Positions 19,655 to 28,750 of a DNA stretch of 64,000 bases are shown one piece after another. The stretch spans positions 1 to 64,000 of the forward strand of contig NZ_MKKC01000109.1 of the NCBI RefSeq assembly GCF_001942255.1. The letters run 5' to 3'. Each line of letters begins with the position of its first letter. The stretch's first letter is position 1. Both the position numbers and the translations under genes were made by a program. Below the pieces are notes generated by a model, which saw nothing but the letters and a program-made list of their open reading frames with translations, ran no database searches and was not told the DNA's origin. This DNA comes from Nocardiopsis sp. CNR-923 (GTDB lineage: Bacteria > Actinomycetota > Actinomycetes > Streptosporangiales > Streptosporangiaceae).

Positions 19655-20131
19655 TCACGCGACCACCGACCCCGTCCGAGGCCGATCGACGGACAGCGTG
19701 CGAAGCCCGTCCAGTACGCGTTCGAGCACCGCGCGGTCCACCGCGACGGCGGGGTGCGGCACCGGGCGGTACCCGCCTGCGCGCCGGGCGAGCGGTACAC
19801 GGGCTGTGCTCACCAGCCCGCGTAGTCGTCGGAGAGCGAAGCCGAGATGCCCCCGATCCCGCTCCATCCGTACCTGCACGCAGAGGTCGGAGCCCTTCAG
19901 AACAGCGAGGAGCAGATGGTGGTCGGCACCGGTGACGACCATGTCCTCCACCGTCTCCACGGTGTACAGAGGACAGTCGTCGACGGCTTGGAGGATCGAC
20001 GCCGAGTCCTCGGTTCCGTCCTCGTCGCCGACGTGGGACACGGTGCCACCGGCCCGCCAGTCGACGAGACAGACACTGCGGACTCCGGGTGTCTGGAGCA
20101 TCTCCCGCATCTGCTGGTCGATGGTGGGCAC
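19655..20131 (-). CDS. roadblock/LC7-like small protein, copy B
   Basis: A 158-aa paralogue of the downstream gene. Both share the order helix (MREMLQTPGV), VCLVDWRAGG, a central regulatory helix, and DLCVQVRMERDRGHLGFALR, which corresponds to FLYLALDRTRGNLALARHR in copy A. It carries about 35 extra C-terminal residues. GTG at 20131 follows AGAGGAG; nearby ATGs have no such site. The role is unknown. Two related copies in one operon suggest a heterodimer. Confidence in a real gene is high, in the fold moderate. Confidence 0.7.
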   Translation of the reverse strand: MPTIDQQMREMLQTPGVRSVCLVDWRAGGTVSHVGDEDGTEDSASILQAVDDCPLYTVETVEDMVVTGADHHLLLAVLKGSDLCVQVRMERDRGHLGFALRRLRGLVSTARVPLARRAGGYRPVPHPAVAVDRAVLERVLDGLRTLSVDRPRTGSVVA

Positions 20132-20443
20132 GTCGGCTCCTCTGCGGGGAGCGGGCGACACGAGTCGGCCCGCGGGCGAATGGTCAGGCGGCCTCTGCGG
20201 ATTCCATGACGATAGGACGTGGACGGTCGGGCCGCAGGGTTTTCCCTGATTTTTCAGAGATTGCCTGATCAAAACGGGGTGTGAGAACGGTACGAAAAGA
20301 TGGCGTGAGGGGGAAAGATTCCTTCTCGCATGACAAAAGCCGAAAACTCCGAACAATGGTGATCGCGTCGCCTTGCTCATTCTCGGAGTGCTCCCGGGGT
20401 CTGTGTGTCGATATATCCGGATCGTCCGGAGTACGCTGAGAAG
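20132..20443. promoter_or_regulatory. divergent promoter region, relatively A/T-rich
   Basis: 312 bp between the roadblock-like operon and the divergent CapA-type gene. The part at about 20235-20370 is clearly less GC-rich than the surroundings (runs such as TTTTCCCTGATTTTTCAG and ACAAAAGCCGAAAACTCC), as expected for promoters. The hexamer TCCGGA occurs twice 9 bp apart at about 20416-20430, just before the CapA start. No gene is seen. Confidence 0.4.
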
Positions 20444-21550
20444 ATGCGCACCGAGCCGGTGACGATGTTCCTCTGCGGAGACGTGATGCTCGGACGCGGC
20501 GTGGACCAGATCCTGCCGCGCCCCGGCGATCCGACGTTGGAGGAGTACTACGTCCGGGACGCGCGCGGCTACGTCGAGTTGGCCGAACGGATGAACGGCC
20601 CGATCCCGCGCCCCGTCAATTTCGACTGGCCGTGGGGCGAGGCGCTCAGTGTGCTGGAGGACGCCGCCCCCGACCTGCGGGTGCTGAACCTGGAGACCAG
20701 CGTGACCGACGACGGCGAGTTCGTCCCCGGTAAGGGCATCCACTACCGGATGAACCCCGGCAACCTCCCGTGCCTCGCAGCGGCGCGACCGGACGTGTGC
20801 TCGCTCGCCAACAACCACGTCATGGACTTCGGCGTCCACGGACTGGAGGACACCCTCGACGCCCTGGCCTCGGCCGGGCTGCGCTCGGCGGGCGCGGGCC
20901 GCGACGCCGAGGAGGCCCGCGCGCCGGCCGCCGTCGACCTGGAACGGGACGGCCGGGTCGTGGTCGCGGCGTTCGGAACCGCCTCGACCGGCATCCCGCC
21001 CGGTTGGGCGGCGCACGACGACGGACCCGGGGTCCACCTGGTGCCCGAGAACGCCCGGGTGGGCGCGGCACGCGTCGTCGCCCGCGTCGCGGAGTCGCGC
21101 GGCCCCCGCGACGTGGTGGTCGCGTCGGTCCACTGGGGCTCCAACTGGGGCTACGGCGTCTCCGACCAGCGCGCGATGGCCCACGCCCTGGTCGACGGGG
21201 GCGTGGACGTCGTGCACGGCCACTCCTCGCACCACCCACGGCCGATCGAGGTCTACCGCGACCGGCTGATCCTCTACGGCTGCGGCGACTTCGTCAACGA
21301 CTACGAGGGCATCCAGGGCTACGAGGACTTCCGCGACGACCTACGGCTGATGTTCCTGCCCTCGGTCGACGCGGGCACCGGCAGACTTCTCGCACTGCGG
21401 ATGGTCCCGCTGGTCTCGCGCGGGATGCGCCTGGACCACGCCTCCCGCGCAGACGCCCGGTGGCTCCAGGGGACCCTCGACGACGTCAGCCGCGACCTCG
21501 GCTGCCGGGTCGTGTCCGAGGGCGACGAGTTCGCGCTGCGCTGGACGTGA
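20444..21550 (+). CDS. CapA-family metallophosphatase-like protein
   Basis: A 368-aa CapA/PGA-synthesis family protein, a calcineurin-like phosphoesterase fold. Metal-binding motifs are FLCGDVMLGRG (GDxM-G), NLETSVTD, SLANNHVMDFG (ANNH), ASVHWGSNWGYG and HGHSSHHPRPIE. In Bacillus CapA takes part in poly-gamma-glutamate export, but most actinomycete members are of unknown role. No signal peptide is seen. ATG at 20444 (MRTEPVTMF) is preferred; an in-frame GTG at 20405 would add 13 residues. It is followed 67 bp later by the ScfR-type gene, with no evident functional link. Confidence 0.88.
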   Translation: MRTEPVTMFLCGDVMLGRGVDQILPRPGDPTLEEYYVRDARGYVELAERMNGPIPRPVNFDWPWGEALSVLEDAAPDLRVLNLETSVTDDGEFVPGKGIHYRMNPGNLPCLAAARPDVCSLANNHVMDFGVHGLEDTLDALASAGLRSAGAGRDAEEARAPAAVDLERDGRVVVAAFGTASTGIPPGWAAHDDGPGVHLVPENARVGAARVVARVAESRGPRDVVVASVHWGSNWGYGVSDQRAMAHALVDGGVDVVHGHSSHHPRPIEVYRDRLILYGCGDFVNDYEGIQGYEDFRDDLRLMFLPSVDAGTGRLLALRMVPLVSRGMRLDHASRADARWLQGTLDDVSRDLGCRVVSEGDEFALRWT

Positions 21551-21617
21551 CCACGGGGCCGCCGCCCGCCGCGACCGCCCCCGGCGACTACCCTGAGCAC
21601 CGACGGAGGGGGACACG

Positions 21618-23039
21618 GTGCGCAAGGTCTACGCGGGGCCCCGGCTGCGCGGGCTGCGGCGCGAACGATCGCTGTCGCAGGTCGAACTCGCCCGGGAACT
21701 GGGCATCTCGGCGGGCTACCTCAACCAGATGGAGCACAACCAGCGGCCGCTCAGCGTGCCCGTGCTCCTGCGTGTCACCGAGGTGTTCGGCGTCGACCCC
21801 GGCTTCTTCGCCACCGGCGACACCACCCGCCTCATCGCCGAACTCCGCGAGGCGCTCGTCGACGCTCCCTCGGGCGAGCGCGTCGGCGCGGACGAACTCG
21901 ACGAGCTCGCCACCTCGCTCCCCTCGGTGGCACGCGCCCTGGTCGACCTCCACCGCCGCTACCGCGACGCCTCCGCCCAGGCCGCGGCCCTGGCCGAGGG
22001 ACGCGGCGACGGCCCGGCCCCCGCGCCCATGGCCTACGAGCAGGTCCGCGACTTCTTCTACGCCCGCCAGAACTACATCGGCGAACTCGACGAACGCGCC
22101 GAGGAGCTCGCCGGGCGCGAGGACGTCGTCCCCGGCCAGGCGCACACCGTTCTGGCCCGCATCCTGGGTGAACGCCACGGCGTGCGCGTGGAGACCGAGG
22201 CCCCTGGCGGCGACCCCGGTTCCCGGCACCGCGCCTTCGACCCCGACCGCCGCGTCCTCACCCTCGCCGCCCACCTGCGTCCCGGACAGCGGGCCTTCCA
22301 GCTCGGCACCCAGCTCGCCTTCCTCGAACACGGCGACCTGCTGGAGGAGCTGGCGCGGGGCGAGGAGCTGGCCAACGACCAGGCCGTGCGCCTCGCCCGC
22401 ATCGGCCTGGCCAACTACTACGCGGGGGCGTTCGTCCTGCCGTACACGGCCTTCCACGCGGCCGCGGAGGCGGAGCGGTACGACATCGAGCTGTTGGCGG
22501 ACCGGTTCGGTGTGGGCTTCGAGACCGTCTGCCACCGCCTGTCGACGCTTCAGAGGCGTGGTCTGCGCGGAGTTCCCTTCTCGTTCGTGCGCGTGGACCG
22601 GGCGGGGAACATGTCCAAGCGCCAGTCCGCGACCGGTTTCCACTTCTCCCGCGCCGGCGGCACCTGCCCGCTGTGGAACGTCTACGCGGCCTTCTCCGCA
22701 CCGGGCGTCATCCAGACACAGATCGCTCAGATGCCCGACGGCCGCGCCTACTTCTGGGTGGCGCGGACCGTCGGGCGGAGCTACGGCGGCTACGGGGCGT
22801 CCCGCAAGACCTTCGCGGTCGGGTTGGGCTGCGAGCTGAGGAACGCCCACCGCCTCGTCTACTCGGCGGGCTTCGACCTCGGGAACCCGCGCGCGGCGAC
22901 CCCGATCGGGCTGGGGTGCAAGGTGTGCGAGCGCCCCGCGTGCCCCCAGCGCGCGTTCCCTCCGGCGGGCCGCTCGCTGCTGGTCAACGAGAACTCCAGC
23001 ACCGTCTCGCCCTACCCGGTGTCCGAACCGGAGCGCTGA
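21618..23039 (+). CDS. ScfR/RamB/PrpR-type short-chain fatty-acyl regulator
   Basis: A 473-aa regulator. XRE helix-turn-helix at residues 8-62 (SLSQVELARELGISAGYLNQ), a central IrrE-like domain, and a DUF2083 C-terminus. The C-terminus contains CKVCERPACPQR (C-x2-C-x4-C) and a further cysteine in GGTCPLW, which may hold an Fe-S cluster as reported for mycobacterial PrpR. This family senses acyl-CoA and controls acetate, propionate and glyoxylate pathways. The prpDBC operon is 6 kb away, a likely target by analogy. Start GTG 21618 follows GGAGGGGGAC. The last 28 bp overlap a convergent MFS gene. Confidence 0.88.
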   Translation: MRKVYAGPRLRGLRRERSLSQVELARELGISAGYLNQMEHNQRPLSVPVLLRVTEVFGVDPGFFATGDTTRLIAELREALVDAPSGERVGADELDELATSLPSVARALVDLHRRYRDASAQAAALAEGRGDGPAPAPMAYEQVRDFFYARQNYIGELDERAEELAGREDVVPGQAHTVLARILGERHGVRVETEAPGGDPGSRHRAFDPDRRVLTLAAHLRPGQRAFQLGTQLAFLEHGDLLEELARGEELANDQAVRLARIGLANYYAGAFVLPYTAFHAAAEAERYDIELLADRFGVGFETVCHRLSTLQRRGLRGVPFSFVRVDRAGNMSKRQSATGFHFSRAGGTCPLWNVYAAFSAPGVIQTQIAQMPDGRAYFWVARTVGRSYGGYGASRKTFAVGLGCELRNAHRLVYSAGFDLGNPRAATPIGLGCKVCERPACPQRAFPPAGRSLLVNENSSTVSPYPVSEPER

Positions 23040-24337
23040 CCGGACCGCGCCGCGCCGGCCGGTTCGCGGCGCCGCCACAGGGCGGCGGCGGCCCCCGCCG
23101 CGGCCAGTGCCAGGAGCGCGAACACCCCGAGCGCGAAGGGTTGTCCCGCCCGTGCCCCCAGCCATCCCGCCAGGGGGTAGGTGAGCAGGAAGCAGGCGTG
23201 GGAGAGCGCGAACTGGGCCGCGAACAGCACGGGGAGGGAGTGCTGCGCCGGAGGCGTCCGTTGGGGGTGTGCCGCCTCTCCGCGAAGCGGCTGCCGGGCG
23301 GTGCCGGGAGACGGCTGGGACGGTGCTGCGGACCTGCGCAGCAGTCGGCCGGCGGGGGTGAGGACGAGCGACGTGCCCGCGCCCAGCACGAACCAGCATC
23401 CGATGACGCCCGCCCACGCCACGGCGCCGGTGGTCACGGACAGCGTGAGCGCGGCGACCGTCAGGCCCAGGGCGAGCACGAACCCCGAGGGCAGCATCAC
23501 CGCGCGGTCGGGTGCCCTGTCCAGGATCCGGGGCAGCGTCAGGGCCACGATCATCGAACCTGCGCCGAAGGCTCCCAGGGTCAGTGCCACCGCTGACTGG
23601 TCCCGTCCCAGCACATCCCGCACGATGACGACGGTGTCGACGAGCACGACGGCGGTCGCCGACGCCACCGCGAGGTTCATCGCCAGGAGGGCGCGCAACC
23701 GGGGCACCTTGAGGAAGGCTCCGAGCCCGAGCGCGGGGCCCGTCCGTCCGGCTCCCGCGTCCGAGCGCGACCGGGGGAGCCGTGTCAGGAGGACCAGCCC
23801 GGAGGCGGCGAGGAACCCCGCTCCGGTGCCGAGGAACAGGGTGTCGTAGCCGACCACGGTGAGCAGGGCCGCCGCGACGAGTGGGCTGGCGAGGCTCTCC
23901 AGGTCGTAGGCGAGGCGGGAGAGCGACAGCGCCCGGGTGTAGTCCCGCTCGTCGGTGAGGACGTCGGGGATCGTGGCCTGGAAGACGGGGATGTACGCTG
24001 CCGAGGCCGCCTGGAGGAGCAGGATCAGCAGGTAGACCTGCCACGGCTCGCTGACGAGGGGCAGTCCCAGGGCGCAGATCGCGCGAAGTGTGCTGGCGCA
24101 CGCCAGGAAGGCACGGCGGGGGAGTCTGGCGGCCACCGCCCCGACCAGCGGGGACACGCTGACGTAGGCGACCATCTTGATGGTCAGGGCGGTGCCCAGG
24201 ACGGCTCCGGCGTCGGCGCCCGCGAGGTCGTAGGCGAGCAGGCCGAGGGCGACGGTCGCCAGTCCGGTGCCGAGCAGGGCGAGGACCTGCGCGGTGAACA
24301 GTCGGCGGTAGGTCGGGTGGGCCAGGACACGGAGCAT
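23012..24337 (-). CDS. MFS efflux transporter
   Basis: A 441-aa MFS permease with about 12 hydrophobic segments. It starts MLRVLAHPTYRRLFTAQ and has PLVGAVAARLPRRAFLA as the loop 2-3 motif. A long hydrophilic insertion (SAAPSQPSPGTARQPLRGEA and following) lies between segments 10 and 11. It is divergent from an ArsR-type regulator 214 bp away, with an inverted repeat at 24380-24395 close to its start. This is the usual arrangement for metal- or drug-inducible efflux. Substrate unknown. Its 3' end overlaps the ScfR gene by 28 bp. Confidence 0.88.
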   Translation of the reverse strand: MLRVLAHPTYRRLFTAQVLALLGTGLATVALGLLAYDLAGADAGAVLGTALTIKMVAYVSVSPLVGAVAARLPRRAFLACASTLRAICALGLPLVSEPWQVYLLILLLQAASAAYIPVFQATIPDVLTDERDYTRALSLSRLAYDLESLASPLVAAALLTVVGYDTLFLGTGAGFLAASGLVLLTRLPRSRSDAGAGRTGPALGLGAFLKVPRLRALLAMNLAVASATAVVLVDTVVIVRDVLGRDQSAVALTLGAFGAGSMIVALTLPRILDRAPDRAVMLPSGFVLALGLTVAALTLSVTTGAVAWAGVIGCWFVLGAGTSLVLTPAGRLLRRSAAPSQPSPGTARQPLRGEAAHPQRTPPAQHSLPVLFAAQFALSHACFLLTYPLAGWLGARAGQPFALGVFALLALAAAGAAAALWRRREPAGAARSGQRSGSDTG

Positions 24338-24379
24338 GGGCGGGCTCCCGGGGGTCGACAGCGGATTCGAGCATTATAA

Positions 24380-24395
24380 GTGCGCACACGCGCAC
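24380..24395. promoter_or_regulatory. candidate ArsR operator
   Basis: GTGCGC-ACAC-GCGCAC, a perfect 6+4+6 inverted repeat, flanked by ATTATAA (24373-24379), which could be a -10 element. It is 43 bp upstream of the MFS start and 156 bp from the ArsR start, so it most likely represses the transporter. Confidence 0.5.
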
Positions 24396-24550
24396 ATGTC
24401 ATGTGAGGGTTTTCGGCGGCCCGTCTCGCCGGGCTTGCGACCGGCCACGCGGCGATCCGGCGGACGTGCGATCCGCGGGCCGTCGACGCGGTCGGCCACA
24501 CCGGCGTTCGTGGAGCCCGCCTCGCCGAACGCAACGCCTAGACTGCGCCC

Positions 24551-24910
24551 ATGTCCGATCGTGAGCCGACGTCCGCCCCGAGCCTGTTCCACGGACAACC
24601 CCCGGGCCCCGAGCGGCTCGCCGTGGCCGCGGACGTCTTCCGGCTGCTCTCCGACCCCACACGCCTGTGCCTGCTGTGGACACTGGCCCGGGGCGAGGCC
24701 GACGTCGGCCAACTCACCGAGGCGTGCGGGGCCTCGCGGACGGCTGTCTCCCAGCACCTGGCCAAACTCCGGCTGGCGGGCCTGGTGGAGGCGCGGCGGG
24801 AGTCGCGCCACTCGATCTACCGCATGCGCGACGGCCATCTGCGGCGACTCGTCCTGGAGGCGCTCAACCACGCGGACCACGTGGTCACCGGCGAGCCCCC
24901 GCACGCGTGA
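24551..24910 (+). CDS. ArsR-family winged-helix regulator
   Basis: A 119-aa ArsR/SmtB repressor. Winged helix from about residue 25: DVFRLLSDPTRLCLLWTLAR, then LTEACGASRTAVSQHLAKLR as recognition helix, and RRESRHSIYRMRDGHL as the wing. The C-terminal helix has two histidines (LNHADHVVTGEPPHA), and the alpha-3 helix lacks the CxC of arsenic sensors. An alpha-5 type site for Ni/Co/Zn, or no metal at all, is possible. Divergent from the MFS transporter it probably controls. Confidence 0.88.
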   Translation: MSDREPTSAPSLFHGQPPGPERLAVAADVFRLLSDPTRLCLLWTLARGEADVGQLTEACGASRTAVSQHLAKLRLAGLVEARRESRHSIYRMRDGHLRRLVLEALNHADHVVTGEPPHA

Positions 24911-25264
24911 CTCCGGCACCCGGTTCGCGGTGACGGCGGTCGGGCCGGACGCCCTCCGGGAGCCGCCGCGACCCGTGCGCGGACATGGGGCCCGGCGCCC
25001 CCTGCCGGACTTCGCGCGGACGGGCGTCCGCGGCCGGTGCGCCGGTGTACGCGGTGAGGCTGATCAGGGGTCGTGCGGACATGTCGAACCCTGTGCCATG
25101 GATCAGTGACCAAAGGTAGTGTTGCGGGGTCGGCGCCGGTGCGACCGACCCGGGACACACATCCTCACACCCCCTTGCCAAGCGGCTCGCGCGGGGCTTC
25201 ACTCGTGGTCACGGGGCAGGCGGCCACTGTGGCCCGGCACTGGCCCGGCGAGGGGAGACATCGG
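24911..25264. other. 354-bp intergenic region, no gene seen
   Basis: Between the ArsR gene and the GAF regulator. No coding sequence, RNA gene or strong repeat was recognised. It probably holds the promoter of the GAF regulator, whose Shine-Dalgarno site GGGGAG is at about 25253. Confidence 0.4.
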
Positions 25265-26551
25265 ATGGCCGACGGATGGATCGCCTGGCCGCGGGGCGCC
25301 GACCCCGACGCCGTGCGGCGGGACGTCGCCGTGGCGCACGCGCACTTCACCGACTCCGGGCAGGTCAGCGACCGCGTCCGCGCCGTCGTCGGCGCCTCCT
25401 GGCGGCGCAGCGCCCGGCACGGCGTCGACCCCGAGAGCACCACCCCGCGCGTCGAGCTCGCCGGTCACGCGCTGCGCGACCACCGAGCCGCCCACCCGCT
25501 CGCCCCCGTGATGCCGCTGCTGCGTCGCCTCCTCGTCGACACCGCATCCGGGCCCCAGCTCTTCGCGGTCGGCGACGCCTCCGGCCGCCTCCTGTGGGTG
25601 GAAGGCGACCACCGGCTGCGCGACCGGGCGGCGGGCATGGCCTTCGTCGAGGGCGCCAACTGGGACGAGCGCTCGGCGGGCACCAACGCGCCCGGCGTCG
25701 CGCTCGCCCTCGACCACGAGGTCCAGGTCTTCGCCAGCGAGCACTTCGCCCGGGGAGTGCACCGCTGGAGCTGCTCGGCGGCGCCCCTGCACGACCCCGA
25801 CACCGGGGCGCTGCTCGGCGTCCTCGACCTCAGCGGAGAGGACCACGTCGCCTCGCCGCACGCCCTCGCGCTCGTCCGCGCCGCCGCGGCGGCGGCCGAG
25901 GCGGAACTGCGCGCCCTGCGGCTCGACGGCCGTGTGCCCCGGCCGTGCCCGCCCGGCGACGGCGACCGCCTTCGCCTGCGCGTCCTCGGGCGCGACGGCG
26001 CCGAGCTCTCCTGCGGCGCGGGGGCCACGGCGCTCAGCCTGCGCCACGCCGAGATCCTCCTGCTGCTGTCGCGTTTCCCGCGCGGCCTGACCGGCGCCGC
26101 CCTCGGCGCCCTGCTCCACGAACGCGACGCCTCCCCGGTCACCGTCCGCGCCGAGATGACCCGCCTGCGCCGCCTCCTGGGGCCGGGTCCCCTCGCCTCC
26201 CGCCCCTACCGGCTGTGCCTCCCGGTGGACTCCGACGTGGACGACGTCCGCGGCCACCTCGCCGCCGGGGACCACCGACGCGCCCTGGACGCCTACCCCG
26301 GCCCGGTCCTGCCGCGCTCCGACGCCCCGGGCGTGGTGGAGGTCCGCGACTCCCTCCAGGCCGAGGTGTGCGCCGTCCTCGCCGACCACGCGTCCTCCGA
26401 GGTGCTGCTGGCCTGGGCGGAGCACCCCGAGTGGCGCGACGACCCCCGAGCGGTGGCGGCGGCGCTCGGCGCGGCCGACCCCTCCTCGCCCCGGCACGCC
26501 GCCCTGCGCGGTCGGCTCCACTGGCTCGGCGGCCGGTCCCCGTCCCGGTGA
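25265..26551 (+). CDS. GAF-domain transcriptional regulator (aldehyde-response type)
   Basis: A 428-aa protein with an AcoR-like N-terminus (VRAVVGASWRRSARHGVDP) and a GAF domain at about residues 80-220 (GMAFVEGANWDERSAGTNAP, VFASEHFARGVHRWSCSAAP, LLGVLDLSGE). The C-terminal part contains SLRHAEILLLLSRFPRGLTG and a winged-helix-like segment. Unlike AcoR it has no sigma-54 AAA+ domain. ATG 25265 follows GGGGAG. It sits 102 bp before an acetaldehyde-type dehydrogenase and DUF779, a recurrent actinomycete trio, so it probably activates that gene in response to alcohol or aldehyde. Confidence 0.85.
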   Translation: MADGWIAWPRGADPDAVRRDVAVAHAHFTDSGQVSDRVRAVVGASWRRSARHGVDPESTTPRVELAGHALRDHRAAHPLAPVMPLLRRLLVDTASGPQLFAVGDASGRLLWVEGDHRLRDRAAGMAFVEGANWDERSAGTNAPGVALALDHEVQVFASEHFARGVHRWSCSAAPLHDPDTGALLGVLDLSGEDHVASPHALALVRAAAAAAEAELRALRLDGRVPRPCPPGDGDRLRLRVLGRDGAELSCGAGATALSLRHAEILLLLSRFPRGLTGAALGALLHERDASPVTVRAEMTRLRRLLGPGPLASRPYRLCLPVDSDVDDVRGHLAAGDHRRALDAYPGPVLPRSDAPGVVEVRDSLQAEVCAVLADHASSEVLLAWAEHPEWRDDPRAVAAALGAADPSSPRHAALRGRLHWLGGRSPSR

Positions 26552-26653
26552 CCCCGCCACGCCACCGCAACGTGCTCGCAACGTCCGGGTGACTAGCGTC
26601 ACGCCCACGACGCCGGGACCGGAATCGGCGCCGACGGACACCAGGAGACAGCC

Positions 26654-28177
26654 ATGACCATCTACACGCGCCCCGGCGAGCCCGGCAGTGTCGTGGAGTA
26701 CGCGCCGCGCTACGAGAACTGGATCGGCGGCGAGTGGGTCAAGCCCGTCAGGGGCCGCTACTTCGAGAACCCCACCCCCGTCACCGGCCAGACCTTCACC
26801 GAGGTCGCACGCAGCGGAGCCGAGGACGTCGAACTCGCCCTCGACGCCGCCCACGGCGCCGCGCCCGCGTGGGGCCGCACGTCCGCCGCCGAGCGCGCGC
26901 TCGTGCTCAACCGGATCGCGGACCGGATCGAGGCCAACCTGGAGCGGCTCGCCGTCGCCGAGGCCTGGGAGAACGGCAAACCCGTCCGGGAGACGCTGGC
27001 CGCCGACCTGCCGCTGGCGGTGGACCACTTCCGCTACTTCGCGGGCGCCGTCCGCGCGCAGGAGGGGCACACCTCCCAGATCGACGAGGACACCGTCGCC
27101 TACCACTTCCAGGAGCCGCTGGGCGTGGTCGGCCAGATCATCCCCTGGAACTTCCCCCTGCTGATGGCCACCTGGAAGCTGGCGCCCGCCCTGGCCGCCG
27201 GGAACGCGGTCGTCCTCAAGCCCGCCGAGCAGACCCCCGCCTCGATCCTCCTCCTGGTCGAGCTGATCGCCGACCTCCTGCCGCCGGGCGTGGTCAACGT
27301 CGTCAACGGCTTCGGCGTGGAGGCGGGCAAGCCGCTCGCCTCCAACCCGCGCGTGCGCAAGGTCGCCTTCACCGGCGAGACCACCACCGGCCGCCTCATC
27401 ATGCAGTACGCGTCCGAGAACCTCATCCCGGTCACCCTGGAGCTGGGCGGCAAGAGCCCCAACCTCTTCTTCGCCGACGTCGCCGACCGCGCGGACGCCT
27501 TCTACGACAAGGCGTTGGAGGGCTTCACCCTCTTCGCGCTCAACCAGGGCGAGGTCTGCACCTGCCCGTCCCGGGCGCTCGTGCAGGACTCCGTCTACGA
27601 CCGCTTCCTCGGCGACGCGCTGGAGCGGGTCGGCGCCATCGTCCAGGGCGACCCGCTGGACACCGCGACCATGGTCGGCGCCCAGGCCAGCAACGACCAG
27701 CTGGAGAAGATCCTGTCCTACATCGACATCGGGGTCCGGGAGGGCGCCAAGGTGCTCGCCGGAGGTGGGCGCGCCGACCTCGGGGGCGACCTGTCCGGCG
27801 GCTACTACGTCACGCCGACGGTCTTCGAGGGCCGCAACGACATGCGGATCTTCCAGGAGGAGATCTTCGGCCCGGTGGTGTCGGTGACCCGGTTCGCCGA
27901 CTACGCCGACGCCGTCAAGATCGCCAACGACACCCTGTACGGCCTCGGCGCGGGCGTGTGGTCCCGCGACGGCAACACCGCCTACCGCGCGGGCCGCGAC
28001 ATCCAGGCCGGGCGCGTGTGGGTGAACAACTACCACGCCTACCCCGCACACGCGGCGTTCGGCGGCTACAAGCAGTCGGGGATCGGCCGGGAGAACCACC
28101 GCATGATGCTCGACCACTACCAGCAGACGAAGAACCTGCTGGTGAGCTACTCCGACTCGGCGCTGGGGCTGTTCTGA
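26654..28177 (+). CDS. NAD-dependent aldehyde dehydrogenase, ExaC/AldA-like
   Basis: A 507-aa aldehyde dehydrogenase oxidising aldehydes, probably acetaldehyde, to acids. Motifs are [32 protein letters not shown] (general base Glu), the catalytic Cys in [24 protein letters not shown] and the C-terminal [20 protein letters not shown]. The NQGEVCTCP form, with two cysteines near the nucleophile, is typical of the ExaC subgroup. AGGAGA lies 9 nt before the ATG. Overlaps the DUF779 gene as TGATG. Confidence 0.92.
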   Translation: MTIYTRPGEPGSVVEYAPRYENWIGGEWVKPVRGRYFENPTPVTGQTFTEVARSGAEDVELALDAAHGAAPAWGRTSAAERALVLNRIADRIEANLERLAVAEAWENGKPVRETLAADLPLAVDHFRYFAGAVRAQEGHTSQIDEDTVAYHFQEPLGVVGQIIPWNFPLLMATWKLAPALAAGNAVVLKPAEQTPASILLLVELIADLLPPGVVNVVNGFGVEAGKPLASNPRVRKVAFTGETTTGRLIMQYASENLIPVTLELGGKSPNLFFADVADRADAFYDKALEGFTLFALNQGEVCTCPSRALVQDSVYDRFLGDALERVGAIVQGDPLDTATMVGAQASNDQLEKILSYIDIGVREGAKVLAGGGRADLGGDLSGGYYVTPTVFEGRNDMRIFQEEIFGPVVSVTRFADYADAVKIANDTLYGLGAGVWSRDGNTAYRAGRDIQAGRVWVNNYHAYPAHAAFGGYKQSGIGRENHRMMLDHYQQTKNLLVSYSDSALGLF

Positions 28178-28569
28178 TGCCCGCCCCCGCGGGTGGCGCG
28201 GGGGCGGAGCGGGTGGCGGTCACCGACGAGGCCGCCGCCCTCCTCCGCGACCTGCGCGCCGAGCACGGGCCGCTGATGTTCCACCAGTCGGGCGGGTGCT
28301 GCGACGGCAGCTCCCCGATGTGCTATCCGGCGGGGGAGTTCCGTACGGGCGCGGCCGACGTCCACCTGGGCGACCTCGACGTGGGCGGGCCCGAGCCGGT
28401 GCCGGTGTGGATGTCCCGCGCCCAGTTCGAGCTGTGGCGGCACACGCACCTGACCATCGACGTCGTCCCTGGACGCGGCGCCGGGTTCTCCCTGGAGGCG
28501 CCGACGGGGCGGCGCTTCCTCATCCGGTCGAGGCTCCTGACCGACGACGAGGCCGAACGGCTGGCCTGA
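28177..28569 (+). CDS. DUF779 protein
   Basis: A 130-aa DUF779 member with LMFHQSGGCCDGSSPMCYP, a conserved double-Cys/Asp motif that could bind a metal. LGDLDVGGPEPVPVWMSRAQ and TIDVVPGRGAGFSLE follow. It starts within the aldehyde dehydrogenase stop codon, so the two are translated together. DUF779 proteins accompany aldehyde and alcohol dehydrogenases in many bacteria. Their biochemical role is not established. Confidence 0.9.
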   Translation: MPAPAGGAGAERVAVTDEAAALLRDLRAEHGPLMFHQSGGCCDGSSPMCYPAGEFRTGAADVHLGDLDVGGPEPVPVWMSRAQFELWRHTHLTIDVVPGRGAGFSLEAPTGRRFLIRSRLLTDDEAERLA

Positions 28570-28750
28570 CCGGGCCCCGACCCGAGCCCGGGACTCGCCT
28601 GCCCGGCCCGGAGGATTCGACCCCGGGCGTCCGGTGCGGACCCGCCGATCGGACGCACCAAACGCACCGGACGCTCGGACGTCGCGCGCGGTCCACCGCG
28701 GGGGACGAGGGACCGTGCGGTCGTGCGGGCGGGCCCGTCGCGCCCCGCCC

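Noticed and set aside
21588-24395. 935-aa minus-strand frame spanning the ScfR and MFS genes
   Set aside because: Crosses two real genes in a shadow frame; no conserved motif.
25199-28117. 972-aa minus-strand frame opposite the GAF and aldehyde dehydrogenase genes
   Set aside because: A high-GC shadow frame with low-complexity Gly/Val/Asp sequence and no domain; both plus-strand genes are clear.
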